29,209 bases of DNA from CAYNFT01 sp964396535. GTDB taxonomy: Bacteria; Chloroflexota; Dehalococcoidia; Dehalococcoidales; UBA2162. This document shows, in pieces, positions 1 to 7,644 of this stretch. The stretch covers positions 1 to 29,209 of the forward strand of contig CAYNFT010000015.1 of the NCBI GenBank assembly GCA_964396535.1. Direction: 5' to 3'. The position numbers and the translations under genes were made by a program. Numbering within the stretch: the first letter of the stretch is position 1; each line of letters opens with the position of its first letter. The notes under the pieces were generated by a model. It did no database searches and was not told the DNA's origin. It saw nothing but the letters and a program-made list of their open reading frames with translations.

Positions 1-1585
1 GGTCGTAGGGGAGGCGTGCCCAGTCAGCAGTCATGGCATCCTCGCTGGTTACGGCGCGCAGGGCGACCAGATAACCATAGGTTCGATAGTCACCCATCAC
101 GCCCACGCTTTTAACATCGGTGAGCACGGCAAAAGTCTGCCACAGTGGGCGATAGAGCTTTGCCTTCTTAATCTCATTCATGACAATAAAATCAGCCGAG
201 CGCAGTATCTCCAGCTTCTCCTTGGTAACATCACCGATGATGCGAATTGCCAGTCCTGGACCGGGGAAGGGTTGACGCCATACCATCTCTTCCGGCATAC
301 CCAGCTCAAGCCCTACCTGGCGCACTTCATCCTTAAAGAGGTAGCGCAAAGGCTCAATCAGGTTAAGCCTCATCTTAGCTGGCAGTCCACCGACATTGTG
401 GTGGGTCTTTATCTTGGCTGAGGCAGTGCTTCCCGATGCAGCACTTTCGATGACATCTGGGTAAAGGGTTCCCTGAGCGAGAAAGTCGACCCGGCCTATT
501 TTGTTAGCCTCTTCTTCAAATACCTCGATAAATTCCTCGCCGATAACCTTGCGCTTAACCTCCGGGTCAACAACTCCTTTCAATCGGTCGAGGAACCTTT
601 CAGTGGCATCAACGTAGATGATATTCATCCCCAGATTCTCACGGAAGACCTTAAACGTCCTCTCTACTTCTTCACGGCGCAGTAGCCCATTATTAACATA
701 GATGCAGGTGAGCTGGTCACCGACAGCCTGGTAGATGAGGGTGGCGACTACTGCTGAATCAACCCCTCCCGATAGAGCATTGATTACCTTCCCTTTGCCA
801 ACCAGCTTCTTAATGTTGGTTATGCTATCATTTATGAAGTTGCCTATTGTCCAGTTTCCCTGACAGCCGCATATTCGGTAGGCGAAGTTTCTCAGGATGG
901 CCTTCCCCTGGGGAGTATGCGCTACCTCAGGGTGAAACTGAAGACCAAATATTCCATCCTCATTGCCCATAACGGCAACGGGTGAATTTTCAGTGTAGGC
1001 TAGGGCAGTAAAGCCGGGGGGCATTTCTTCAATCCTGTCAGCGTGGCTCATCCATACCGGTGGAGAGTCATCCAGACCAGCAAAAAGGGGCGAATCTGCA
1101 TCGCTCAGATGAAGGATGGCATGACCATATTCCTGCTTGGCTCCAGGTGCTACCTGCCCCCCTAACTGTTTAGTGATAACCTGCATACCGTAGCAGATAC
1201 CCAGTACCGGCAGGTGGCTCTCATAAACATAGGCTGGAGCTAGGGGAGCTTTAGCTTGGTAAACACTAGCCGGTCCTCCAGAGAGAATAAAACCCTTCGG
1301 ATTGAGCGGCGCTACCTTTTCCCAGGGGGTATCATAAGACACTAACTCACAATATACCTGGCACTCTCGTATTCGCCGGGTGATTAGCAGGCTATATTGT
1401 GAGCCAAAATCAATGACAACTATAGCCTCGCGTTCAATACCGGGTGCAGCTTCCCTGGCAGCAATGGACTGCTCGCCACTTATCTCCTTAGCAATCTCCA
1501 GATAAGTGGAGACTTCGATATCGCCGCTGGTGCTTACTCTGTGAACATCGGTCTTTGATTTCTGTTTTGATTTACTTTTAGCCAC
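1..1585 (-). CDS. guaA: GMP synthase (glutamine-hydrolysing), 3' end cut by window edge
   Basis: Converts XMP to GMP with ATP and glutamine-derived ammonia, the last step of guanine nucleotide synthesis in the cytoplasm. I translated the minus strand from the GTG at 1585, which follows an in-frame TGA by one codon; the frame is open to the edge (528 codons seen). A class I glutamine amidotransferase domain starts near residue 57 (IDFGSQYS), with the nucleophile Cys in LGICYGMQ and the His/Glu pair in FHPEV. The ATP pyrophosphatase domain follows with the P-loop SGGVDS, then the C-terminal dimerisation region, of which perhaps 35-40 residues are missing. About 53 residues, Lys/Ser-rich at first, precede the amidotransferase domain; most GuaA proteins start almost directly at that motif. 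It lies 24 bases after the flavodoxin gene and is probably co-transcribed with it. Confidence 0.96.
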   Translation of the reverse strand, partial: MAKSKSKQKSKTDVHRVSTSGDIEVSTYLEIAKEISGEQSIAAREAAPGIEREAIVVIDFGSQYSLLITRRIRECQVYCELVSYDTPWEKVAPLNPKGFILSGGPASVYQAKAPLAPAYVYESHLPVLGICYGMQVITKQLGGQVAPGAKQEYGHAILHLSDADSPLFAGLDDSPPVWMSHADRIEEMPPGFTALAYTENSPVAVMGNEDGIFGLQFHPEVAHTPQGKAILRNFAYRICGCQGNWTIGNFINDSITNIKKLVGKGKVINALSGGVDSAVVATLIYQAVGDQLTCIYVNNGLLRREEVERTFKVFRENLGMNIIYVDATERFLDRLKGVVDPEVKRKVIGEEFIEVFEEEANKIGRVDFLAQGTLYPDVIESAASGSTASAKIKTHHNVGGLPAKMRLNLIEPLRYLFKDEVRQVGLELGMPEEMVWRQPFPGPGLAIRIIGDVTKEKLEILRSADFIVMNEIKKAKLYRPLWQTFAVLTDVKSVGVMGDYRTYGYLVALRAVTSEDAMTADWARLPYD

Positions 1586-1609
1586 GTCTCACTAAACTAT
1601 CTGGACGGT

Positions 1610-2044
1610 TCATGCAAGAGCCATTTTCGCGCCCAGTGCCTTGCATTTCTCTAAAGCCTCGGAGGATGGCTCTCTTAGCGCGCCTACACTTTCAGTCGCC
1701 TTCTTCAAGCCTAGTCTGTCGCAAAGCTTATCTAAGCTTTCTATAGCTACTTCCCCGCCTCCGCCGTAGCTGCCAAATGTAGCGTAGGGTTTATTAGCGA
1801 CCTTCTCTCGCAGAGCATAAAAGGTACGGTCAAAGAAGTCCTTAATCATTCCTGCCTCATAGCCAAAGTAGCTGGCTGTGCCCATGATAACAGCATCACA
1901 ATCAAGCATGTCATCAGCATTGGCGTCGGCTGCTTTTTTCAGGGTCACGGTAGCCCCTGCTGAGGCTGCCCCCTCTTTGACCGCCTCTGCCATCTTTTCA
2001 GTATTTCCGCTCTGGGAATGGTAGATAATCAGTACCTTTGCCAT
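1610..2044 (-). CDS. Small flavodoxin / WrbA-like flavoprotein
   Basis: A 144-residue single-domain flavodoxin-like protein, expected to bind FMN and carry electrons or reduce quinones in the cytoplasm. The N-terminal beta strand and phosphate loop are clear (MAKVLIIYHSQSGNTEKMAEAV), the second FMN-binding stretch is around residues 54-62 (GTASYFGYE), and a glycine-rich loop FGSYGGGGE lies near residues 91-99. The length suits short flavodoxins and is well below the roughly 200 residues of WrbA, so a specific substrate cannot be given. A GGAGG sits 12 bases before the ATG and an AGGAAG touches it. A perfect TATAAT lies upstream, and guaA follows closely. Confidence 0.85.
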   Translation of the reverse strand: MAKVLIIYHSQSGNTEKMAEAVKEGAASAGATVTLKKAADANADDMLDCDAVIMGTASYFGYEAGMIKDFFDRTFYALREKVANKPYATFGSYGGGGEVAIESLDKLCDRLGLKKATESVGALREPSSEALEKCKALGAKMALA

Positions 2045-2078
2045 CTTCCTGTGTTGCCTCCTTGTTTTGCTTGGCTCT

Positions 2079-2107
2079 ATTATACATCAATCAACTAAAT
2101 AGCGTAA
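2079..2107 (-). promoter_or_regulatory. Candidate sigma-70-type promoter for flavodoxin-guaA
   Basis: On the minus strand a perfect -10 TATAAT (2079-2084) is preceded by a poor -35, TTACGC (2102-2107), at 17 bases. It lies about 35 bases before the flavodoxin start. The -10 is convincing; the -35 is weak. Confidence 0.5.
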
Positions 2108-2159
2108 TAGTTTAACCAGTTTTTATTATGAGGTTGATAAACAATCTACATTATCGCCT

Positions 2160-2189
2160 TTGGCTACTATTAAATAACTGTGCTATACT
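2160..2189 (+). promoter_or_regulatory. Candidate sigma-70-type promoter for the Sua5/YrdC-rpiB pair
   Basis: TTGGCT (2160-2165), an 18-base spacer and TATACT (2184-2189) lie about 40 bases before the GTG start at 2231. It is divergent from the flavodoxin promoter in the same 186-base gap. Confidence 0.5.
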
Positions 2190-2230
2190 GTCATCGAGCG
2201 AAAAATCTCCTTTACTGGCAGCAATAGCGA

Positions 2231-2875
2231 GTGTTGGCTAAGCCTTATTCAAATATTCAGGAACAGATTGATATAGGAGTTTCTATTCTCAAGCGGGGTG
2301 GAATAGTTGTCTATCCCACCGATACTGTCTATGGTCTGGGCGCCTGTGCTGGTCTTCCTCAGGCTATAGAGCAGATTTATAAGGTGAAGGAGCGACCACG
2401 GAATATGCCGCTCCCGTTGCTGCTGGCTGAGGTGTCTCAGATAACCGAGATTGCCGGGTCGGTGCCGCCGGTTGCCTGGTCTTTAATCCGTAGCTTTCTA
2501 CCCGGTGCCCTGACCCTGGTTTTACCCAGGTCCAGTACAGTCCCCGATACAATTACGGCCGGAGGAATGACAATCGCCGTGCGTATCCCAGCCCACCCGG
2601 TTCCCATCGCTCTTGTTAAAGGCCTGGGGACTCCTATTGTGGGCACCAGTGCCAACCTTAGCGGCAGACCCAGCCCTTTGACGGCTGAGGAGGTCTATTC
2701 TCAGCTTGGTGACAAGGTAGATTTAATCATTGACGGTGGACGGTGCCCGGGTGGCAAAGAATCAACGATAGTTGATGTGACCGGAGAAAAGCCCATGATA
2801 CTGCGCCAAGGCGCTATATCACGAGAAGAACTTGAAAAAGTCTGCGGGAGTATTACCTTTAAGAAAGGAGATTGA
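2231..2875 (+). CDS. L-threonylcarbamoyladenylate synthase (Sua5/YrdC/TsaC family)
   Basis: Makes threonylcarbamoyl-AMP from threonine, bicarbonate and ATP for the t6A37 modification of ANN-decoding tRNAs. The 214 residues cover a YrdC domain with GGIVVYPTDTVYGLG near residues 23-37, the KxR motif in KERPRNMPLPLL (53-64), AVRIPAHP and PIVGTSANLSGRPSP (about 135-149). The length fits the single-domain TsaC type or a short Sua5 without the C-terminal Sua5 domain. The start is a GTG with no clear Shine-Dalgarno site; the TTG right after it is an alternative. rpiB follows after three bases, so the two genes are almost certainly one transcript. Confidence 0.92.
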   Translation: MLAKPYSNIQEQIDIGVSILKRGGIVVYPTDTVYGLGACAGLPQAIEQIYKVKERPRNMPLPLLLAEVSQITEIAGSVPPVAWSLIRSFLPGALTLVLPRSSTVPDTITAGGMTIAVRIPAHPVPIALVKGLGTPIVGTSANLSGRPSPLTAEEVYSQLGDKVDLIIDGGRCPGGKESTIVDVTGEKPMILRQGAISREELEKVCGSITFKKGD

Positions 2876-2878
2876 GTC

Positions 2879-3322
2879 ATGCGTATTGCTATTGGCTGTG
2901 ACCATAGGGGGGTTGATTTCAAGCAATCTATCATGAAGTTACTTACTGATACCGGGCACAGCTATGAGGATTTTGGTTGTTATACTACCGATTCAGTAGA
3001 CTACCCGGATATTGCCAAAAAGGTGGGTGAGGCGGTAGCCAGGGGCGATTTTGAGCGCGGTATTTTGATATGCGACAATGGCATTGGCATGAGCATGGCG
3101 GCTAATAAGGTTAAGGGGATAAGAGCTGCCCTGTGTTATACTGCCTTCAACGCTACCCGAACTCGTCAACACAATGATGCCAACATCCTTTGTATGGGGG
3201 CAGGTGAAGAACAGGTACGGGAGCCGGTATCTGAAATCGTTAACGCCTTTCTAACTGCTGAGTTCGAAGGTGGAAGGCACCAGCGCCGAGTAGATAAAAT
3301 AAAGGCTATGGAAAACCAATAA
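2879..3322 (+). CDS. rpiB: Ribose-5-phosphate isomerase B
   Basis: Interconverts ribose 5-phosphate and ribulose 5-phosphate in the pentose phosphate pathway. The 147 residues cover the whole RpiB/LacA/LacB fold: IGCDHRGVDFK at the N-terminus, the DYPD phosphate-binding stretch, the catalytic Cys in GILICDNGIGMSMAANK, the RQHNDANIL motif and the closing GGRHQRRVDKI. The catalytic loop, usually CGTGIG, reads CDNGIG: Cys and the last Gly-Ile-Gly are kept but the next two residues are Asp-Asn. This may mark a subfamily or a change in substrate. The start ATG has the GAAAGGAG of the upstream gene's end as its ribosome site. Confidence 0.92.
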   Translation: MRIAIGCDHRGVDFKQSIMKLLTDTGHSYEDFGCYTTDSVDYPDIAKKVGEAVARGDFERGILICDNGIGMSMAANKVKGIRAALCYTAFNATRTRQHNDANILCMGAGEEQVREPVSEIVNAFLTAEFEGGRHQRRVDKIKAMENQ

Positions 3323-3336
3323 ATAATAGTATTTGG

Positions 3337-3375
3337 CTTGACAATAAATCAGAACTGTGCTAATTTATTGTCAAG
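3337..3375 (+). promoter_or_regulatory. ilv promoter inside a 13-bp perfect palindrome (possible operator)
   Basis: A consensus -35 TTGACA (3338-3343), a 17-base spacer and TAATTT (3361-3366) with an extended -10 TG one base upstream. The same bases form an inverted repeat: CTTGACAATAAAT (3337-3349) and ATTTATTGTCAAG (3363-3375), 13-base centre. One arm holds the -35, the other overlaps the expected start of transcription near 3373, so a bound repressor would block polymerase. An RNA hairpin role is unlikely if the start is right, because most of the left arm would not be transcribed. Confidence 0.55.
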
Positions 3376-3420
3376 ATGAATAGAAATCTCGTTATTTTAG
3401 TACTCGTTATAGATACATAA
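3376..3420 (+). CDS. Branched-chain amino acid leader peptide of the ilv operon
   Basis: A 14-codon ORF, MNRNLVILVLVIDT, ending in TAA. Residues 5-12 are eight consecutive Leu/Val/Ile codons (CTC GTT ATT TTA GTA CTC GTT ATA), the signature of leader peptides that sense charged tRNAs in ilv and leu attenuators. An intrinsic terminator begins 33 bases after the stop, and ilvD 95 bases after it. There is no Shine-Dalgarno site; if transcription starts near 3373 the ATG is within about three bases of the 5' end, so translation would be leaderless. The reading is from sequence alone; the function is inferred from composition and order. Confidence 0.75.
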   Translation: MNRNLVILVLVIDT

Positions 3421-3452
3421 TCCGGTCGGTGGGTCGTCTCCACGGAATCAGG

Positions 3453-3479
3453 GGCCGTCCCCACGGGACGGCCTTTTTT
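3453..3479 (+). terminator. Intrinsic terminator, likely ilv attenuator
   Basis: GGCCGTCCC (3453-3461) pairs perfectly with GGGACGGCC (3465-3473) across a CAC loop and is followed by six Ts. It stands between the leader peptide and ilvD, so it must be read through for operon expression. An imperfect copy of the 5' arm, GGTCGTCTC (3432-3440), can pair with the same 3' arm using G-U pairs, and GTGGG (3429-3433) can pair with CCCAC (3460-3464). A small hairpin (TCC...GTGG / CCAC-GGA, 3421-3446) follows the leader stop. These are candidate alternative structures; I could not fold them quantitatively. Confidence 0.85.
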
Positions 3480-3514
3480 ATAAACAGAAAAAACGGGATA
3501 GAGAAGGTGAAGAG

Positions 3515-5197
3515 ATGAAAAGTGATGCTGTCAAAAAGGGCGTAGAACGGGCTCCACACCGGTCTTTACTCTATGCTTTAGGCTGGAGGCGAGAGGAAAT
3601 AGACAAGCCCTTTATAGGTATTGTCAATAGCTTTACAGAGATTGTCCCAGGGCATATACATTTGCGAGATATTGCTGAGGCAGTTAAGGCAGGAGTGAAT
3701 AGTGGGGGAGGTGTTCCCTTTGAGTTTAATACTATTGCTGTGTGTGACGGCATCGCTATGAACCATCCGGGAATGAAATACAGCCTGCCCAGTCGAGAAC
3801 TGATAGCTGACTCAATTGAAATAATGGCTGAAGCCCATGCCTTTGATGCCCTGGTCTTTATTCCCAACTGCGACAAGATAGTTCCTGGGATGCTTATGGC
3901 AGCCGTAAGGCTGAACCTGCCATCTATCTTTATTAGTGGTGGTCCTATGCTGGCAGGGCAGCTATACAATAATGGCAAGGTTGAGAAGGTTGACCTCATC
4001 TCTGTCTTTGAAGCCGTAGGAAAGGTTACCAGCGGGCAGATGACCGAGGAAGAGCTGGCGCAACTGGAGGGTATCGCCTGCCCCGGCTGCGGTAGCTGTG
4101 CCGGTATGTTTACTGCCAATACCATGAATTGTGCTACTGAAGCAATGGGAATGGGACTCCCTGGTAACGGTACTATCCCAGCAGTTGACAGCCGGCGGCG
4201 GCAGTTAGCCAAAGAGGCTGGACAGCGGGTTATGGAACTGCTAACCGATGATGTTCGTCCTCGGGATATTATAACCAAGGACTCCATTCATAATGCCTTT
4301 ACTGTAGATATGGCACTGGGTGGTAGTACCAATTCAGTTTTACATCTTATGGCAGTAGCTCATGAGGCAGAGATTGATTTTCCGCTATCAGTGGTGAACG
4401 AGATAGGTCAGCATACTCCTCACCTGTGCAGGCTAAGTCCAGCCGGTGACAATCGCATCGAGGACCTGGACCGGGCTGGTGGCGTAGCTGGAGTGATGAA
4501 AGAGCTACAAGAGCTATTGAAGTTGGAAGCAAGAACAGTGTCAGGAAAATCAGTAGCTCAGGTTATTGCCGAGGCAGCGGTTCTGGATAGAGAAGTTATC
4601 CACTCTATTAGTGATGCTTACTCGGCTACCGGGGGCATTGCAATGCTATTTGGTAATCTGGCTCCAGAAGGCGCAGTGGTGAAAAGTGCGGCCGTAGCTC
4701 CTGAGATGCTGGTTCATCAAGGACCGGCCAGGGTATTTAACTCTGAAGAAGAAGCTATGCCAGCTATTATGAGCGGCAGTATAAAGCCCGGTGAAGTGAT
4801 TGTCATCCGTTACGAAGGACCTAAAGGAGGGCCGGGCATGAGAGAGATGCTTACGCCCACCTCCCTCTTGAGTGGCATAGGTATGGATAAAGAGGTTGCT
4901 CTTATTACTGATGGGCGTTTTTCCGGGGGTAGCCGTGGGGCAGCTATTGGTCACATTTCCCCTGAGGCAGCCAGTCGGGGACCTATCGCTGCCTTGATTG
5001 ATGGAGACATAATCAAGATTGATATTCCAAATTGTAAACTTGAGGTAGAACTTAGTAATAAAGAGATATCTGAGCGTCTGGCGCAACTAGCCGAGTTTGA
5101 ACCTAAGGTGAAAACAGGTTATCTCAGGCGCTATACCGAGAAGGTATCTTCAGCCAGCACGGGAGCAGTGTTTATACAACAGGAGGGGATACTATGA
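3515..5197 (+). CDS. ilvD: Dihydroxy-acid dehydratase
   Basis: Dehydrates 2,3-dihydroxy-isovalerate and -methylvalerate to the keto acids for valine/leucine and isoleucine. At 560 residues it is full length. It has VPGHIHLRD near residues 44-52, NCDKIVPGM (118-126), the iron-sulfur segment CPGCGSCAGMFTANTMNC (starting at Cys189), and the substrate stretch ALGGSTNS. The PGHIHL form groups it with the E. coli and B. subtilis enzymes rather than those with PCNMHL. It opens the operon downstream of the leader/terminator. Its stop overlaps the ilvB start by four bases (ATGA), so translation is coupled. Confidence 0.97.
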   Translation: MKSDAVKKGVERAPHRSLLYALGWRREEIDKPFIGIVNSFTEIVPGHIHLRDIAEAVKAGVNSGGGVPFEFNTIAVCDGIAMNHPGMKYSLPSRELIADSIEIMAEAHAFDALVFIPNCDKIVPGMLMAAVRLNLPSIFISGGPMLAGQLYNNGKVEKVDLISVFEAVGKVTSGQMTEEELAQLEGIACPGCGSCAGMFTANTMNCATEAMGMGLPGNGTIPAVDSRRRQLAKEAGQRVMELLTDDVRPRDIITKDSIHNAFTVDMALGGSTNSVLHLMAVAHEAEIDFPLSVVNEIGQHTPHLCRLSPAGDNRIEDLDRAGGVAGVMKELQELLKLEARTVSGKSVAQVIAEAAVLDREVIHSISDAYSATGGIAMLFGNLAPEGAVVKSAAVAPEMLVHQGPARVFNSEEEAMPAIMSGSIKPGEVIVIRYEGPKGGPGMREMLTPTSLLSGIGMDKEVALITDGRFSGGSRGAAIGHISPEAASRGPIAALIDGDIIKIDIPNCKLEVELSNKEISERLAQLAEFEPKVKTGYLRRYTEKVSSASTGAVFIQQEGIL

Positions 5198-6918
5198 AGA
5201 TGACTGGTGCCCAAATTATATGTGAGTGCATGGTGAGAGAAGGGGTAGAGGTTATCTTTGGTATCCTTGGTGGGGCTATCCTTCCGCTTTATGATACCTT
5301 GCCTCAATACCCCCAGCTCCGGCATGTTCTGGTACGTCATGAACAGGGCGCTGCCCATGCTGCCGATGGCTATGCCCGTGTTACAGATAAGGTAGGGGTA
5401 TGTTTTGCCACGTCTGGGCCTGGGGCGACCAATCTGGTAACCGGAATCGCCAACGCTCACCTCGACTCCTCTCCTATGGTGGCTATAACCGGTCAGGTAG
5501 CCAGACCCTTTATTGGCAAGGATGCCTTTCAGGAGGTGGATATTACCGGTATTACTCTGCCTATTACCAAGCATAACTACCTTGTTCTTGATGCCAGCTC
5601 GCTAGCCAGGACGGTTAAAGAGGCGTTCTATCTAGCCAGAACTGGACGCCCCGGACCAGTGCTTATTGATGTACCGCGAGATGTCTTCCAGGAGGAAGTA
5701 GAATTTCACTATCCAGGCAAGGTAAACCCGCCCGGTTATAAGCCGACGCTCCAGGGACACCCGACACAGATTAAGAAGGCAGCCAAGCTCATAAACGAAG
5801 CTCAGCAACCCCTCATTTTAGCCGGGAGAGGAGTACTTATCTCTGGAGCTTATGCCGAGCTTAAGCAATTAGCTGAGATGGCGCAAATACCGGTGGTTAC
5901 TACCTTATTGGGCATCAGTAGCTTTCCTGAAAGCCATATTCTAAGTTTCGGTATGCTGGGGATGCATGGCATGGCTTATGCTAATATGGCGGTTAATGCA
6001 TGCGATGTTCTTGTTGCCATCGGAATGAGGTTTGATGATAGGGCTACGGCTAAAGTGAGTAGCTTTGCCCCTCACGCTCGCATTATCCATATTGACATAG
6101 ACCCGGCAGAAATTGGTAAAAATGTGCGTGTGGATGTGCCTATAGTTGGCGATGTGAAGATTGTCCTCAAGGAATTAAATAAGCTGATTACTCCCACTCA
6201 ACGTGTTGATTGGTTTGAGCAGATCGATGATTTACGGAGGGAACACCCGTCAATAGAAATCAGAGACAGTGACGGGCTCCTGCCCCAGTTTGTCGTTCGC
6301 AAAATATATGAGGCGACTAAGGGTGAGGCTACAATTGTTACCGGCGTAGGGCAGAACCAGATGTGGGCAGCCCAACATTACTGCTATGATAAGCCAAATA
6401 CCCTAATATCATCAGGCGGACTGGGGACTATGGGTTTTGGACTGCCAGCATCTATCGGAGTTAAGATAGGCTGTCCTGATAGTACTGTATGGTGCATAGA
6501 CGGGGATGGCAGTTTCCAGATGACTGTTCAAGAGTTAGCCACCATAGCTCAGGAAAGGGTAGCAGTGAAGATAGCAATTCTTGATAATGGCTATCTGGGA
6601 ATGGTGCGGCAATGGCAGGAACTTTTCTACGGGAAGCGATACGTAGCCACGCCATTGAGTGGTCCAGACTATGTTAAGATTGCCGAGGCATACGGAATTT
6701 CTGCGTTAAGGGTGAGACATAAGGAAGAAGTAGTCCCAGCTATTGAGCAAGCAATGGCGGAGGAGGGTCCTTTTCTGATAGACTTTGTGGTGGAACCGGA
6801 GGAGAACGTTTATCCGATGGTCCCGCCAGGTGCAGCTTTAACCGAAGTTATTGAGGAACCTAGACCTAGAGCAAAGGCTCTCTCCGATTCAGCCAAGTTG
6901 CCGACAAGCAATATTTAA
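5194..6918 (+). CDS. ilvB: Acetolactate synthase large (catalytic) subunit
   Basis: Condenses two pyruvates to acetolactate, or pyruvate with 2-oxobutyrate, using ThDP, Mg2+ and FAD. The 574 residues show the three domains of the family: N-terminal ThDP-binding part with the activating Glu in RHEQGAAHAADGYARV (Glu50), the central FAD-associated domain, and the C-terminal ThDP motif GDGSFQ to LDNGYLGMVRQWQ (about 434-469). It overlaps ilvD by four bases and ilvN follows after 21 bases, giving the usual catalytic-regulatory pair. GAGGGGATACT before the ATG is the likely ribosome site. Confidence 0.97.
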   Translation: MKMTGAQIICECMVREGVEVIFGILGGAILPLYDTLPQYPQLRHVLVRHEQGAAHAADGYARVTDKVGVCFATSGPGATNLVTGIANAHLDSSPMVAITGQVARPFIGKDAFQEVDITGITLPITKHNYLVLDASSLARTVKEAFYLARTGRPGPVLIDVPRDVFQEEVEFHYPGKVNPPGYKPTLQGHPTQIKKAAKLINEAQQPLILAGRGVLISGAYAELKQLAEMAQIPVVTTLLGISSFPESHILSFGMLGMHGMAYANMAVNACDVLVAIGMRFDDRATAKVSSFAPHARIIHIDIDPAEIGKNVRVDVPIVGDVKIVLKELNKLITPTQRVDWFEQIDDLRREHPSIEIRDSDGLLPQFVVRKIYEATKGEATIVTGVGQNQMWAAQHYCYDKPNTLISSGGLGTMGFGLPASIGVKIGCPDSTVWCIDGDGSFQMTVQELATIAQERVAVKIAILDNGYLGMVRQWQELFYGKRYVATPLSGPDYVKIAEAYGISALRVRHKEEVVPAIEQAMAEEGPFLIDFVVEPEENVYPMVPPGAALTEVIEEPRPRAKALSDSAKLPTSNI

Positions 6919-6939
6919 ACCTGGGAAAGGAGTGACAAC

Positions 6940-7485
6940 ATGGCACCGACGAAGCACACTCTAGTTGCTCTGGTAGAGGATAAGCCTGGAGTGCTTAACC
7001 GGATGGCAAGCCTTTTCCGAAGGCGTGGCTTCAACATTGAAAGTATTGCCGTAGGACATAGCGAGATACCAAATATGTCACGCATGACCATCGTTGTTGA
7101 TGGCACAACCACCTCGGTCGAGCAGGTCAGGAAGCAGTTGGATAAGGTCATAGATGTAGTCAGGGTATCTGAGATTAGCAGTGATGAAATGGTTACTCGA
7201 GAACTGGCGCTGATTAAGGTTAAAGCCACTTCAACTACTCGAAGTGAGGTTATGCAGATTGTGGACATATTCAGAGCAAATATAGTAGATGTTGGTGCTG
7301 ATTCACTCACAGTTGAGGTTACCGGAGACGAAGAGAAAATCAATTCCTTATTGAATTTACTTCGTGGTTTTGGTGTCAGGGAATTGGCCAGGACAGGTCG
7401 TATAGCCATGACCAGAGGAGGTTCAAGTCCGCTACACGTGGAGAAAGAGCCAGCTAAGACCCGAGGGAAAAGGCAAAAAACGTAA
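6940..7485 (+). CDS. ilvN: Acetolactate synthase small (regulatory) subunit
   Basis: Regulatory subunit that activates IlvB and confers feedback inhibition, mainly by valine. Residues about 5-75 are an ACT domain (TLVALVEDKPGVLNRMASLFRRRGFNIESI begins it in the usual form), and residues about 80-160 the small-subunit C-terminal domain ending GVRELARTGRIAM. Length (181) is at the upper end of the 160-180 usual, with a Lys/Arg-rich tail. A good ribosome site, GGAAAGGAG, precedes the ATG. In related operons ilvC often follows; here a universal stress protein does. Confidence 0.96.
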   Translation: MAPTKHTLVALVEDKPGVLNRMASLFRRRGFNIESIAVGHSEIPNMSRMTIVVDGTTTSVEQVRKQLDKVIDVVRVSEISSDEMVTRELALIKVKATSTTRSEVMQIVDIFRANIVDVGADSLTVEVTGDEEKINSLLNLLRGFGVRELARTGRIAMTRGGSSPLHVEKEPAKTRGKRQKT

Positions 7486-7492
7486 ATAGACC

Positions 7493-7623
7493 GCTAAAAA
7501 GCAGTTTTCAGTGGATGTTGAAGCTGAGGATGGGAGAAGGCTGGAACTGCTGAAGAAAATGCGGAGGACTTTTTAGCAATTGATAAATGTTGATTTCACC
7601 CAATATCTGAGGTATTATCAATT
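7493..7623 (+). other. ilvN-usp gap with two inverted repeats
   Basis: The 159-base gap holds GCTAAAAAG (7493-7501) with its exact inverse CTTTTTAGC (7569-7577), and AATTGATAA (7578-7586) with TTATCAATT (7615-7623). Between the first pair runs a short open stretch reading QFSVDVEAEDGRRLELLKKM then RRTF and a stop, with no start of its own. It may be the debris of a lost gene or just leader sequence for the stress protein gene. Confidence 0.4.
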
Positions 7624-7644
7624 TCACAATCAGGAGGTGGGAAA

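Noticed and set aside
3571..4287. 238-codon minus-strand ORF inside ilvD
   Set aside because: Exact shadow of a strongly conserved gene; no recognisable domain.
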